A stretch of DNA of 64,000 nucleotides from Anodontia alba (lineage: Eukaryota; Mollusca; Bivalvia; Lucinida; Lucinidae). This document shows, piece by piece, positions 32,756-43,195 of the stretch. Each line of letters starts with the position of its first letter. The first letter of the stretch is position 1. The position numbers were made by a program, and so were the translations under genes. The stretch spans positions 23,877,320 through 23,941,319 of the forward strand of contig OZ024823.1 in assembly GCA_964016985.1 (NCBI GenBank), read 5' to 3'. Under the pieces are notes generated by a model, which worked only from the letters and a program-made list of their open reading frames with translations, had not been told where the DNA came from and made no database searches.

Positions 32756-33162
32756 AAACAACATTTTGGACTTGTTTCAACATCCCACCAATGTTTTGGA
32801 CAGGGTAAAACATAAGAATGAACTGTCTTCCTATTTCCATATTTTATACAAAGTAGTCCGGATTATAAAACCGCAATTTTAACCATAATTAACTGTATAA
32901 CTGAAATCAACAAACACACAACTGATAACTAACAAGTAACTTGGTCAAACATATTCTTGCCTGTATAGGATATCATAATGTCTAGTAATATTAAACGTCT
33001 AGTAATATCATGTATTTAACTGAAAAATAAAACAAAACTGTGCAGAAAATCATCATAATACTGTAAAAGTAACCTAAAGTTAAAAATATCTCCCAGAGAA
33101 TGAAAATTCTCCAATTTCTCAAAGTAATGTTTAGAGTTGCACCTTTTGTTTTCATCATACTG
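32756..33162. other. No gene found
   Basis: AT-rich spacer with no recurrent element that I can identify. Confidence 0.45.
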
Positions 33163-33398
33163 GGCCCAGTCATTCAAAATTAACAATGTCATTAGTTAAC
33201 ATATCGTTAAAACTTTGATCATTAAATATGGCATATATGCTAATATTTTTGCTGAAAAAATGTAAGCAGCTTTTGCAAAGCTGCTCACATTTTTTCAGCA
33301 AAAATACCTGTGAATTAGAATTTGTACTTACTAGAACCATTAACATTTTGACCACTAACAAGCTCATAAAGCTAACAATGCTTTGAGCAACTGGGCCC
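33163..33398 (-). mobile_element. PAL3 foldback MITE, copy 1
   Basis: Both ends carry GGGCCCAGT(T/C) with TTCAAAG-like sequence inside. The centre is a stem TGTAAGCAGCTTTTGCAAAG flanked by TTTTTGCTGAAAAAAT. The arms differ enough to give orientation. Eight copies lie between 33 and 61.5 kb and none to the left. Non-coding. Confidence 0.85.
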
Positions 33399-33420
33399 TG
33401 ACATCCTAAGCTGTGGAACA

Positions 33421-33699
33421 CATTACGAAAACATGCTTATTCAAATATACTGAAAATTTTACCATCCAAAAATGAAAATTTTAAGATAAAAAATTTTGAT
33501 ATTTTTCATATTTCTGCTCAAAACATAGATTGTGGGTATTTGTTAGAACTGCCTCGGCGAGGCAGTTCTAACGAGTACCCACAATCTACGTTTTTGAGGA
33601 GAAATAAGAAAAATAATGTATACCCCTGTAAACCCCAGTTTTACTATATAAAAGTGGGGTTTAAGGGGGTCAAAATTATATAGGCATGTTTTCGTGATG
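33421..33699 (-). mobile_element. PAL1 foldback MITE, copy 7
   Basis: Full length in reverse orientation. The central stem is paired with AACTGCCTC/GAGGCAGTT. Three stem CpGs remain. Confidence 0.9.
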
Positions 33700-33799
33700 A
33701 AGCAATTGTGTTTCATGGGAATGGAAACACTTGATAGATGTTTCACCACTTCCACAAAGGGAGACAACTTTTGTGGCTTCCTGTTTGCTTAATGCACAC

Positions 33800-33880
33800 C
33801 AAGCCCCTTCTGAAAAGGGGTCTACTCATTATACTACTCATTATAGAGTAGACACCTTTTCATTAGGAAACAAAAACAAT
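33800..33880. mobile_element. PAL5 stem
   Basis: CCCCTTCTGAAAAGGGGTCT and an inverted AGAGTAGACACCTTTTCATT arm, with a short loop holding a duplicated ATACTACTCATTATA-like stretch. Confidence 0.75.
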
Positions 33881-34175
33881 TTTGATGGTGTTCTCTCCCA
33901 AGAAACAGAGCAGTTCTACTATTAAGTCAAGGTCTCCATTAAAGCTCTTGCTCAGGAGAATTTCAAGCAACACGTTATACTGGCCAAACTGTACAAGGAA
34001 TCTGATTTTCCAGAAAGAAAAGTTTGTCTTGATCCAAAACAATTAACTAGGTATTTGACTATTTTCTACAAAAAGAAAAAATCAATTCTTGAAATAGAAT
34101 GAGATATGTAACCATATTTGCAAGGTTCGACAGGCCTTCATTCTACATACACTACATCAAGTGAAAACTGCATTT

Positions 34176-34455
34176 CATTATGAAAACATGTCTATTCAAA
34201 TATATAGAAAATTGTACCTGCAAAAACAGAAAATTTTCAGATAAAAAACTCAGATACTTTTTCATATTTCTGCTCAAAACATAGATTGTGGGTACTCGTT
34301 AGAACTGCCTCGGCAAGGCGGTTCTAACAAGTACCCACAATCTATGTTTATGAGCAGAAAAAAGAAAAATAATGTATACCCCTGTAAACCCCAGTTTTAC
34401 TATATAAAAGTGGGGTTTAAGGGGGTCAAAATTATACAGGTATGTTTTCGTGATG
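34176..34455 (-). mobile_element. PAL1 foldback MITE, copy 8
   Basis: Full length, reverse orientation. The stem has AACTGCC on one arm but GGCGGTT on the other, so only one arm has lost its CpG. Three stem CpGs remain. Confidence 0.9.
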
Positions 34456-34719
34456 TCAGCAAATCTAAGCAGCCAGTCCTCATCAGCCAAACTATCTGTA
34501 CAGTTCAATCAGGGTCTAAATCATCCATTATGCATCTCACCAGTCAAATGGTTACTTTAAAAACATACATGATATATTGTATTCGACCTAATTACCGTGC
34601 AGCACGCTTAGGTTTTCAAAATTACTGGGAACACTCATTTGTGGTAAAATATGAATCTACCGACTAAGGATACACTATAAAAAAGGTAAGAAAAGGACTT
34701 ATTTGATGACGACTATGCG

Positions 34720-34860
34720 ATTTTTTTTTTTCTGATTTTCTTTATAAAGGCATATGTTGTGGGTAGTCATCTGAATTACATCGATAAGTCTTGAGTTGGA
34801 AGTTGATGCAATTCAAATGAGTAACCACAACATATGCCTTTGTAAAGAAGTGAAGAAAAA
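34720..34860. mobile_element. PAL2-like foldback
   Basis: AAAGGCATATGTTGTGGGTA and its near complement enclose TGAATTACATCGATAAG, which replaces the usual GAAGCGCCTC core. TTTTCTGATTTTC and AAGTGAAGAAAAAGT flank the arms. Confidence 0.65.
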
Positions 34861-35234
34861 GTACACTGGCTGTAATCTGAAGACTACGGAATTTCTTGAC
34901 TGTGCGCTTATAGGGGTATGTGCGGTAATTAAATCTAATACAGTAGTTCCAGATAAGAAGTGTATCCAGGTATAAATATGGCACAATGAAGCAAGCAAAA
35001 ACTTGGTATATACAATGGTCAGAATACACTAAAGTCAATGAAGCACTGTCAGGTTTGAAGCAAAATGCTGCTATATACAAGATTCTGGAATAGACAGAGG
35101 CCAGAACACTGTTTTCACAGTACATGTATTTATAATGATGAGTGTATTCCCCTAAAACAGCTTGTGTCATGATCTGGATTTCTATTGAGATGGCAATTAA
35201 ATGAAAATGCCATTTAGATTTTAAATGCCTGTTT

Positions 35235-35320
35235 GTGAGATCAACTTTTTCAGGAAAAAGTGAGAAAAATATTTCAAAATGTCGTCTGCCAAAACTTTAC
35301 CCAGCATGTCAAGCATAATG
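35235..35320. mobile_element. PAL4 right-arm fragment
   Basis: AAAATATTTCAAAATGTCGT, then CTGCCAAAACTTTACCCAGC and ATGTCAAGCAT match the right end of PAL4; the rest is missing. Confidence 0.6.
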
Positions 35321-35514
35321 CACTGTCACAAAATAACCACTACTTTAAGCATGAAACATCTGATGACCTTGAGTGTCCATACAATGATGTACTTAAGACT
35401 ACCAGCTAACAACCTGTCTTGTATTTTTCCAGATGGTATTACATCTAATATTTACCTCTGATTAAACTTTCTTTGATCTGGATTCAGACTCGTACAAACA
35501 CAAAAATAATTAAT

Positions 35515-35700
35515 TCTTAAAACGCTAAGCAAACTTTGAAGCAGAAAACATTCATTTTTTTTTTTTTACTTTTCATAAAACAATGTCTTGACATTTCACA
35601 TGAATCCAAGCAGACAATACACATGCAATGTCAAGACTTATTTTCTAAGAAAAATAAATTAAAAATGTTTAAAAGTGTCCTCTGCTGCAGTTGTGATTGG
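35515..35700. mobile_element. PAL4 foldback element
   Basis: Stem ATGTCTTGACATTTCACATG with complement, and a right end with AAAATGTTTAAAAGTGTCCT. The left arm includes CTAAGCAAACTTTGAAGCAG. Confidence 0.65.
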
Positions 35701-35852
35701 CACTTTCAGAGTTATCTGTGGAATAAGCCAAAACAAGCATAAGTGGAGGTATATAATCATACAAACTGCAAAGCCCAGATCAGCCAGCATATTCATACAG
35801 TCTGATCAGGTCTCCACTTTTCACCTATATGAACACTAAACTGATAGAATCT

Positions 35853-36129
35853 CATCACGAAAACATACCTATATAATTTTTACCCCCTTAAACCCCACTT
35901 TTATACAGTAAAACTGGGGTTTACAGGGTATACATTATTTTTCTTATTTCTACTCAAAAACATAGATTGTGGGTACTCCTTAGAACTGCCTCAGTGAGGC
36001 AGTTCTAACAAGTATCCACAATCAATGTTTTGAGCAGAAATATGAAAAATAATCTGAATTTTTATCTGAAAACTTTCAGCTGTTCGTGGCAAAATTTTCA
36101 ATACATTTAATGGGCGTGTTTTCGTAATG
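35853..36129 (+). mobile_element. PAL1 foldback MITE, copy 9
   Basis: Full length with the ends intact. All six stem CpGs are gone, although the AACTGCC/GGCAGTT pairing is kept. Confidence 0.9.
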
Positions 36130-36213
36130 TACTGCTAAAAAGCATCAGATCAAGCAGTATAGATTGCATAGGTTGAGCCTGGTATTTGCTTTTCATGATG
36201 ATAATGTTGATTT

Positions 36214-36456
36214 GGGCCCAGTTGTTCAAAGCGTTGTTAGCTTAACGAGCTTGTTAAGGGTCATTTCGTTAACTGTTTTAGCGGATTCAATATACAATAT
36301 TCTAATATTTTTTGCTGAAAAAATGTGAGTAGCTTTTGCATTGCAAAAGCTACTCACATTTTTTCAGCAAAAAATTTCAGCATATTTGCGTATCACTCGG
36401 TGTAAATTTTAACGAATCATTAACTAACGACATCGTTAGCTTTGAACAACTGGGCC
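36214..36456 (+). mobile_element. PAL3 foldback MITE, copy 2
   Basis: Complete copy. The central stem GTGAGTAGCTTTTGCATTGC continues straight into its complement, and the arms end GGGCCCAGTTGTTCAAAGCG and AACAACTGGGCC. Confidence 0.9.
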
Positions 36457-36549
36457 TTGGTGTTTTACATTCCTGTCAATATTATTTAAGTCACATACTG
36501 ACAATTGTTTCCTGTTTATATGTACTTCAGATCCATTTATTTACCCCTA

Positions 36550-36712
36550 AAACACTAAGCAAAATCAAAGCAGATGACATTCTATTTTTTTTTTTGATTT
36601 TTTTTTTTTTTTTTGAAGTATTTTTCAGAGAAAATAAGACATAGACTGTCACAAGAAAAGTTGCTTCATTTTCTATGAAAAACAAAACAAAAATCATCGA
36701 AATGTTATCGCC
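36550..36712. mobile_element. PAL4 foldback, decayed, with T runs
   Basis: CAAAGCAGATGACATTC and TCATCGAAATGTTATCGCC ends with long T runs. The stem AAATAAGACATAGACTGTC is mostly lost on the right. Confidence 0.5.
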
Positions 36713-36723
36713 TTTTATGATTG

Positions 36724-37014
36724 CATCACGAAAACACGCCTATACAATTTTGACCCCCTTAAACCCCACTTTTATATAGTTAAACTGGGGTTTACAGGGG
36801 TATACTTTATTTTTCTTATTTCTGCTCAAAAACATAGATTGTGGTACTCGTTAGAACCGCCTCATTGAGGCAGTTCTAATGAGTACCCACAATCTATGTT
36901 TTGAGCAGGTATATGAAAAAAATCATAATTTTTTTATCCAAAAACTTTCATTTTTTTTTTCTTTTTTTGTAGGTAAAATTTTCAGTATATTTTAATAGGT
37001 GTGTTTTCATAATG
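36724..37014 (+). mobile_element. PAL1 foldback MITE, copy 10
   Basis: Full length, with a T-rich expansion (36,940-36,968) in the right arm. The stem is mixed: AACCGCC on the left, GGCAGTT on the right. Two stem CpGs remain. Confidence 0.88.
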
Positions 37015-37110
37015 GTGATAAGCACTTTAAGGGTTCAAAGCAAGAATCTATGTTCAATAATAACACCTTTCAATAACAAAACAAATCTATCTACTACATT
37101 ATTACTGTAT

Positions 37111-37619
37111 TAACCCTAAATACTCTGATAGATTTTGTTTGTGTTGAGGTTTTACGGCCCAGTCAACCCAATGAGGTCATGTCGAGCGCGGTCAGTTTAC
37201 CTAACCACACGTTTACTGGGCAGGCTTAGTCCTCTAAGGGGTTAACCAGTACTGTGCACATTCTTTCGCCAGAAACTGACAACTGCCCTTCTTGAATCAG
37301 CGGAAGGGAGAGAATGACCGTAGCAAATATTTCATGATCAATCTCCACGAAAAAATGTTGCCAACCTCGGCGGGGGTTGAACCCGTGACCTCCTGGTCTC
37401 CAGTCGGACGGCGCATCCAACTGAGCCACTGAAGCCGGCTACTCTGATAGACATGCTTGAGCAGTGTATACCAAGATTAAATTGCTTCTAAACAGGGTTG
37501 CATTGTGTACTATTCAGTCAGCAACTGTGAACCATATCACCTGGTCGTGAAATGGACTTATTAACATTTGACAACAAGTATGAGGTGATGTCAAGTCAGA
37601 ATATTTAGGGTAATTACGG
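37111..37619. mobile_element. GATCAG-family element split by SINE-A
   Basis: TTAACCCTAAATACTCTGATAG on the left and AGAATATTTAGGGTAATTACG on the right match the ends TACCCTAAGTATTNGGACA of this family. The usual hairpin core is missing. SINE-A entered at 37,131. Confidence 0.55.
37132..37439 (-). mobile_element. SINE-A, full length, with target duplication
   Basis: TACTCTGATAG flanks it (37,121-37,131; 37,440-37,450). On the minus strand the head reads TTCAGTGGCTCAGTTGGATG (A box) and GGTCACGGGTTCAACCCC (B box). The body includes GGGCAGTTGTCAGTTTCTGG and CAGGCTTAGTC-type sequence, and the 3' end is GTAAAACCTCAACACAAAC. tRNA-derived, mobilised by a LINE. The open frames over it are not genes. 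Confidence 0.93.
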
Positions 37620-37681
37620 CAAGTAATGTATTTTGGTAACTACAATGCACTGGATAATTCATAATATGCTTTCACTTGCCA

Positions 37682-37923
37682 GGGCCCAGTTGTTCAAAGC
37701 ATTGTTAGTTTAACAAGCTTGTTAAGGGTCATTTCGTTAACTGTTTTAGCGGATTCAATATACAATATTCTGATATGTTTAGCCGAAAAATGTGAGTAGC
37801 TATTGCACTGCAAAAATTACTCACATTTTTTCAGAAAAAATTTCAGCATATTTGCGTATCACGCAATGTAAATTTTAATGAATCGTTAACTAACAATGTC
37901 GTTAGCTTTAAACAATTGGGCCC
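37682..37923 (+). mobile_element. PAL3 foldback MITE, copy 3
   Basis: Complete ends, with a stem slightly mismatched (CTATTGCACTGCAAAAATTA). Orientation as copy 2. Confidence 0.88.
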
Positions 37924-37979
37924 AGATTGTCAGCCATGTTTATAAGGAAAACAACTATGACTTACTGTTTGCTTTCCTG

Positions 37980-38110
37980 GACAAAAAGACCCTTCTGAAA
38001 AGGGATCTACTCTAAAAGGAAAGAATTTGCTCCCAAGGGGAGTAGATTCCTTTTCAGAAGGGAAACAAAACAAATGTGACAAGAGTTACCTCCCTTAAAA
38101 GTGTATCTAT
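37980..38110. mobile_element. PAL5 foldback element
   Basis: CCCTTCTGAAAAGGGATCTACTC and an inverted GAGTAGATTCCTTTTCAGAA arm with AAGAATTTGCTCCCAAGG in the loop. A well-kept copy. Confidence 0.8.
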
Positions 38111-38300
38111 TCCCCTTAGGATCTTTTAAATGCAATTTCTAAATGTGTTATTCATTTCCTTCAGCAGACACCAATCAAAATATCTATGATTATATTATTT
38201 TTTTTTATTTTTCCCTGAATATAGGGTTTGGCATTTCAGTCATCTCAGAATGAAATACCAGGCTAGGTTTAGTATTTTTTTTTTTTTTTTTTATAAACTA

Positions 38301-38474
38301 CAGTAGAACCTCAATAATTCAAACTCCAATAATTCAAATTCTCAATAAATCAAAATCATTTTGAAGTCCCAACTGAAATATATGTATGCATTTTAACCCT
38401 CAATTATTCAAAGTCTCAATAATTCAAACAAAACTGTTTGGTCCCTTGGACTTTGAATTATAGATATTCCACTG
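38301..38474. mobile_element. Tigger/pogo-like MITE
   Basis: CAGTAGAACCTCAATAATTC at the left and the complement of GAATTATAGATATTCCACTG at the right, with TA on both sides (38,299-38,300; 38,475-38,476). The AATAATTCAAA motif repeats inside. Confidence 0.85.
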
Positions 38475-38558
38475 TATTTACAAAGTGTCATAAACTTATA
38501 TCTAAATTAACTGGTCAAAGTTTTATACATATACCTAACTTTTCACAATCTTTGAGCA

Positions 38559-38690
38559 AATTCAGCTGATGACAAACTGACGGGCTTCTTTTTAAAATTT
38601 ATTTATTTATTTATTTATTTTCTCCAGAAAATAGAGTTTTACATCTCTTCATATATGTCAGACCCTATTTTGTGGGAAAATAAAAGTATA
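38559..38690. mobile_element. PAL4 foldback, decayed
   Basis: GCAAATTCAGCTGATGACAA, then TCCAGAAAATAGAGTTTTAC and an inverted GACCCTATTTTGTGGGAA arm. An ATTT repeat expands the left arm. A shorter stem of the same kind lies at 38,205-38,270. Confidence 0.65.
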
Positions 38691-38739
38691 TATATCAAAC
38701 TATTCTCCACTGAAATATTAACCCTTCATGCGAAGCAGT

Positions 38740-38880
38740 TACAGCTCCAGATAAGAGGGAGTATCCACATATTTTTCTTATTTCACCACAAGAACATTGG
38801 TTGCGGTACACATTAGAGGTACCCACAACCAATGTTTTTAGTTGAAAAAAAAAAAAAAAAACACCTTCTCTGGAGCTATG
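38740..38880. mobile_element. PAL2 foldback, core deleted
   Basis: CAGCTCCAGATAAGAGGGAG and CTTCTCTGGAGCTATG are outer ends. ACATTGGTTGCGGTAC and GTACCCACAACCAATG pair, but the GAAGCGCCTC core is missing. The right arm contains an A run. Confidence 0.8.
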
Positions 38881-39157
38881 ATTAATAGCTGAAATACATG
38901 TAGATGTTTTAATTGATAAAATACTTATCATAAGCTGTCAGCTGAGACTATAGAAATTATGGCACAAACTGTTACAGAAGGTCTACTGTGGAGAAATCAC
39001 CCAGGACAATATATTGTATCATTTTTCAGACCTTACATATTTAGCATTTACTCAGATACAGTTGTTTGAAATGAAATATGTTTAAACCAAATATTCAGAC
39101 ACCATAAATCTTCATCTTAAATATCCTAAAAATTTGAACAAGTCCATTTGACTACCT

Positions 39158-39403
39158 GGGCCCAGGCCTTTAAAACTTAAAAAAAGTTACCTAACACGAC
39201 CTTAAAATTTCTACCTTGAAATATGGCAAAAATATTAATATTTTTTGCTGAAAAATGTGAGTAGCTTTTGCACTGCAAAAGCTACTCACATTTTTGCAGC
39301 AAAAATATCAATGTATTTAAAAATACCTTAGCTGCAACAGTTACTGAGTTTGTCATAAATAATCTCATTAAGCTAACTAACAATGCTTTGAACAACTGGG
39401 CCC
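39158..39403 (-). mobile_element. PAL3 foldback MITE, copy 4
   Basis: GGGCCCAGGCCTTTAAAACT left and AACAACTGGGCCC right, with the stem GTGAGTAGCTTTTGCACTGC and complement. The left arm is more diverged. Confidence 0.85.
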
Positions 39404-39492
39404 TGGTGACATGTTTAAATAGGGCTGGCTGTATGGCAAGATACTGATAAAAGTGTTCCATAATCTTGTCATTGGGAGTCTATAAACTCTGC

Positions 39493-39952
39493 ATATCTCC
39501 TGATAAGGCACCTTTTTTAAATAAAAAAGTACAGGGCCCAGTTGTTCAAAGCGTCGTTAGCTTAACTAGCTTGTTAAGGGTCATTTCGTTAACTGTTTTA
39601 GCAGATTCAATATACAATATTCTGATATTTTTTGCTGAAAAAATGTGAGTAGCTTTTGCAATGCAAAAGCTACTCACATTTTTTCAGCAAAAAATTTCAG
39701 CATATTTGCGTATCATTCGATGTAAATTTTAACTAACGACGTCGTTAGCTTTGAACAACTGGGCCCTGATATTTTTCTTATTCCATCACAAAAACATACA
39801 TTGTGGGTACTCATTAGAAGCATCTCACTATGGCGCTTCCAAAAATACCTAAAACAAGTTGGTTTTTTTTTTTGTTTTTTTTTTTTGTTTGTTTTTTGTG
39901 AAGAAATAAGAAAAATATTATGTGAAAATCCCCTCTTATATGGAAAGTCTAT
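39493..39952 (+). mobile_element. PAL2 element carrying PAL3
   Basis: The left arm CTCCTGATAAGGCACCTTTT lies before PAL3 copy 5 and the rest after it: TGATATTTTTCTTATTCC, ACATTGTGGGTACTCATTAG, a T-rich loop, and AAGAAATAAGAAAAATATT. The PAL3/PAL2 junction is the same as in the composite at 61,072-61,478. Confidence 0.75.
39534..39766 (+). mobile_element. PAL3 foldback MITE, copy 5, nested
   Basis: Complete copy with a perfect stem (GTGAGTAGCTTTTGCAATGC and complement), nested in a PAL2 element. No obvious target duplication apart from flanking A/T. Confidence 0.9.
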
Positions 39953-40025
39953 AGTGTTTGATCAGTCACATTTGTCTGTATAGTTATGGTAAATATGGAA
40001 AACCTGTACAACAAGCTACATATCA

Positions 40026-40258
40026 GTTAAGCCTGGTCCTAAACCAATTTATGCAGAATGGACTCTTCTACCTTCACTCTTCGGACTGGTCTATTTCCGA
40101 TAATCAGTGTATCTGGTTAGTTTTTATTTTTACCATGTTTTAAGGAAATTCCTGTATTTCATGCAAACAGTGTAGACCCTGATCAGATGCCGCATCTGTT
40201 ATGGGTCTGCACAGTTTGCCAATGTCCCTTTTATGGGCTGCTAGGCTTAAATGGGTTA
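40026..40258. mobile_element. GATCAG element with AAGCCTGG ends
   Basis: TTAAGCCTGGTCCTAAACCA left and GCTAGGCTTAAATGGGTTAA right. In between lie GCAAACAGTGTAGACCCTGA and TGGGTCTGCACAGTTTGCC. The related copy at 51,578 carries a SINE. Confidence 0.65.
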
Positions 40259-40466
40259 AGCCTGGTCCAGGGCTTCATAGTACAGGTCAGAAATGTTGTG
40301 AAGGCAAACTGTGAGACCCTGGTTATATGGATGTGTGTGCAGGCTTGTACTGTTCTATAGGGTATTTTCCTCACAGTGCACCAATGTATATTAACCTTCA
40401 ACCTAATGATGAACGATCGTCTGGATATATTTAAGTGAAATATTCTTGAAAGGGCTGTAAAACCCA

Positions 40467-40470
40467 AATC

Positions 40471-40499
<29 letters not shown>
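40467..40499 (+). repeat. Poly-A tract
   Basis: An A run of about 30 bases. No retroelement body is recognisable directly upstream. Confidence 0.8.
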
Positions 40500-40501
<2 letters not shown>

Positions 40502-40536
40502 ACCTAATGTTGACAAACTCAGCAGACTTACAGTAT

Positions 40537-40733
40537 TTACCCTAAGTATTGGGACACCTTATCTACTTACCAATACCAAAATTTAAAAAAGTCCCTTCTA
40601 CTACCTCTTACTGTGTCTAAAATACTGCTGTATGTATGGCAAACAGTGTACACCTTGATCAGACTCTGCATTCTAGTTCTTCACTGTTTGCAAAGGCCTA
40701 GCTGTCCCAATATTTAGGGTTATTATGGTATTT
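40537..40733. mobile_element. GATCAG element with TACCCTAAGTATTGGGACA ends
   Basis: Starts TTACCCTAAGTATTGGGACA and ends CCCAATATTTAGGGTTATTA. Inside are GGCAAACAGTGTACACCTTG and ACTGTTTGCAAAGGCC. Copies also lie at 41,461, 43,196, 56,958 and 62,131. Confidence 0.75.
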
Positions 40734-40952
40734 GACCTGAAAACAGGACTTGACAGTTAATCATCTCCTTGGACAATTTGAATAGAATTGTATGCCTTGT
40801 TTTCTGGTAAAAATACATGTAGCTATAAATGTTACTGTTAATTGTTATTCACAGCACGCTAATGTAAAGAGTTCTTGAGTCATATGTAATGTAGTGTTGA
40901 GCCAGATAATTCAACCCTGTCAGATAAAACCTATATTTACCTTAAATACCCT

Positions 40953-41435
40953 TAGCTCCAGGTAAGAGGCAGAATCAGGTATATGTTTTTCTTATTTCTC
41001 AACTAAAACATATGTTGTTCATACTCATTACATTATGAAAACACACCTATTCAAATATACTGAAAATTTCACCACCAAAAACTGAAACTTTTCAGATAAA
41101 AAATCTGACATTTTTCATATTCCTGCTCAAAACATAGATTGTGGGTACTCGTTAGAACTGCCTCGCTGAGGCAGTTCTAACGAGTACCCACAATCTATGC
41201 TTTTGGGTAGAAATAAGAAAATAATGTATACCCCTGTAAACCCTAATTTTACTATATAAAAGTGGGGTTTAAGGGGGTCAAAATTATATAGGTATGTTTT
41301 CGTGATGAGAAGCGCCTTGCCGAGGCACTTCTAATGAGTACCCACAAGAACTGTTTTAATGGAGAAATAAATTTAATGGAGAAATAAAAACAAAAAATAT
41401 CAAAATTTTTAAACAACACCTTATCTGAATCTGTG
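40953..41435 (+). mobile_element. PAL2 element interrupted by PAL1
   Basis: Left arm TAGCTCCAGGTAAGAGGCAG and ACATATGTTGTTCATACTC; PAL1 copy 11 then enters in the middle of the ACTCATTAGAAGC core. The right arm resumes AGAAGCGCCTTGCCGAGGCA. A GAGAAATAAATTTAATG stretch is partly duplicated. Confidence 0.75.
41031..41307 (-). mobile_element. PAL1 foldback MITE, copy 11, nested
   Basis: CATTATGAAAACACACCTAT to TATGTTTTCGTGATG, in reverse orientation, inserted in a PAL2 core. Stem AACTGCC/GGCAGTT with three CpGs left. Confidence 0.9.
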
Positions 41436-41460
41436 TAAATCCTGTGACAGTTTACTCAAT

Positions 41461-41640
41461 ACCATACTTGTCCTAAAAGCTGAATGTCCATTTTACTACC
41501 TATATGTCTCAGAACTACAAGATGAGGGCAAACAGTGCAGACCCTAATCAGATGCCACTTACTGCTGTGTCTAATCCGAGTCCACGTTGTGTTTGCTCAG
41601 GCCTGTCTGTTCCAATACTTAGGGTAAATATGGCATACAT
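41461..41640. mobile_element. GATCAG element, TACCCTAAG-end family
   Basis: Right end TTCCAATACTTAGGGTAAAT, internal GCAAACAGTGCAGACCCTAA. The left end is decayed and the second half of the hairpin is partly lost. Confidence 0.55.
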
Positions 41641-41775
41641 CTTATATCAAGTCACCAGAACAGACACAGGTCTGTCTGCACAATCCATAAACATTTAAGC
41701 CAGCAATAGTTTTGATAATGCACATTTTTTTATGCTAAAACATTCATAGGGTCCCATTAACCACCACCACTCTCT

Positions 41776-41937
41776 TGGCAAATCCAGCAGATGACAAAAT
41801 GATGTTTTTCTTATTTTTCCTAGAAAACAGGTTTGATGTTTCATGCAAATTGTCTCCCTGTTGGAAAAAATTTGCAAAATATTACAAAATGTCATCTGCT
41901 GTAATTCTTTTCCAAGCATGCTAAGCATTAAACTGGC
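41776..41937. mobile_element. PAL4 in the 3' region of the folate gene
   Basis: GGCAAATCCAGCAGATGACA left and AAAATGTCATCTGCTGTAAT right, with AGGTTTGATGTTTCATGC but a deleted second stem half. It ends about 20 bp past the stop codon of the MTHFD1-like gene, so it probably lies in the 3' untranslated region of that mRNA. Confidence 0.75.
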
Positions 41938-41956
41938 AGTTGATACAATTCTGATT

Positions 41957-42046
41957 CTAAGACAGTCCAACAATCTCCTCTGTCTCTGGGTTGATGTCAA
42001 TGTCATAGAAACACGGTCGTGTTGGAAGGCCTGGCATAGTACTCAT
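41957..42046 (-). CDS. MTHFD1: C1-tetrahydrofolate synthase, last coding exon
   Basis: The acceptor CATGTTTCAG precedes the exon. It encodes 29 residues beginning [18 protein letters not shown] and ending in VGLS, then TAG. The PGLPTRPxxYxID motif is the highly conserved C-terminus of animal formate-tetrahydrofolate ligases. It begins in phase 0, matching the end of the exon at 43,820. Length and stop position fit the family, whose vertebrate members end a few residues after the same motif. No polyadenylation signal could be fixed downstream. Confidence 0.95.
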   Translation of the reverse strand: MSTMPGLPTRPCFYDIDINPETEEIVGLS

Positions 42047-42098
42047 CTGAAACATGTCAAAGGTAGTTCAAGGAAAAGCTACAAATTTTTACAGGTCT

Positions 42099-42339
42099 GG
42101 GCCCAGTTGTTCAAAACTAATGATGTTGTTAGTTAACGTTATCATTAAAACTTTATTAAATACGGCATATATGCTAATATTTTGCTGAAAAAAATGTGAG
42201 TAGCTTTTGCATTTGCAAAAGCTACTTACATTTTTCCAGCAAAAATACCTGTGAATTAGATATTGTGCTTATCAGAACAGTTAACATTTTGACCACTAAT
42301 AAGCTTGTTAAGCTAAAGATGCTTTGAACAACTGGGCCC
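42099..42339 (-). mobile_element. PAL3 foldback MITE, copy 6
   Basis: GGGCCCAGTTGTTCAAAACT left and AACAACTGGGCCC right. Stem GTGAGTAGCTTTTGCATTTG with complement. It lies in the last intron, about 50 bp from the acceptor of the final exon. Confidence 0.88.
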
Positions 42340-42394
42340 TGGTGTAAAAACATATGTTTTTTGTTATTTCTTTTAGAAAATGTCAGGACAACAC

Positions 42395-42586
42395 AAAGCT
42401 CTATAAAAGGCACTTTTTTCAATGAAAACAAGCCGATAATTGTTTTTTCTTACTTATCCATGAAAACATACAATGTGGGTACTTATTAGAAGCTCCTTGT
42501 GGCAGCACTTCTAATGAGTACCAAAAACACATTTTCTAGGAGAAATAAGATTAATATTTTGTGGATATCCCCTCTTATCTAGACCT
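42395..42586. mobile_element. PAL2 foldback MITE
   Basis: AGCTCTATAAAAGGCAC left, CCCTCTTATCTAGACC right, inner ACATACAATGTGGGTACTTA arm and a GAGTACCAAAAACACAT partner. It is intronic and mildly decayed. Confidence 0.75.
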
Positions 42587-42777
42587 AGAATATCACGTAA
42601 GCCCCCACCTTGCAATTTTGTACCAAAGGTCATAATTACCAGCCGATTCATTACATGATCCATTTTCACAAACATTTCCAACTCAGCTGGCTTACACTAA
42701 TTATTACTAATTTAGCACAAACTGATTGGTTGTGAGCAAATTCAAAACAGCATTTATACATTGATAAATCCATAAAC

Positions 42778-43045
42778 AGGGTGGGCTAGTGGTCAGCACA
42801 CTCGACTTTCAAGCGGGATATTGTTTGTTTGAATCCGGCTCGGGTCGAGAAAATTTATAGACCATTAGTATGCCTAGCTCATACTCGACATGCCCTGAGT
42901 TGAGTATAAAGTGGAGAGGGCCACGCTTGGAGACAGACAGCGGCACCAGGTGTGCACGGGTGATCCATGAAAGCAAGGCTGTACAAATACATGTACATAA
43001 CAATCGCCGCTGCCACCATGCGCCTTGGGTCCCTGGTAGCGTTAA
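42778..43045 (+). mobile_element. SINE-D, tRNA-derived
   Basis: It starts with a tRNA-like head: GGTGGGCTAGTGGTCAGCAC (A box) and GTTTGAATCCGGCTCGGG (B box, changed). The body contains CATGCCCTGAGTTGAG and CCATGCGCCTTGGGTCCC. No clear target duplication. The only copy of this family in the window. Confidence 0.7.
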
Positions 43046-43195
43046 AATATCCACACAATTCAGAAGGAATCTTGGAACTATTCTCTTTGCTTAGATTTCT
43101 AAAATGGGTTACTTGATTAATGTTTCCAATAGAACAATGATCAAAATGACTTAATAATATTTCCTAATAAGGTTGCATTTAAAAATAATATACCA

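Noticed and set aside
34742..35170. 142-residue open frame on the minus strand as a gene
   Set aside because: Part of it lies in a PAL2-like hairpin, composition is not protein-like, and no splice or homologous motif is seen.
37226..37429. Open frame repeated at 37.2, 50.0 and 51.9 kb as a conserved small protein
   Set aside because: All copies are the tRNA-derived head and body of SINE-A read on the minus strand; similarity comes from the repeat.
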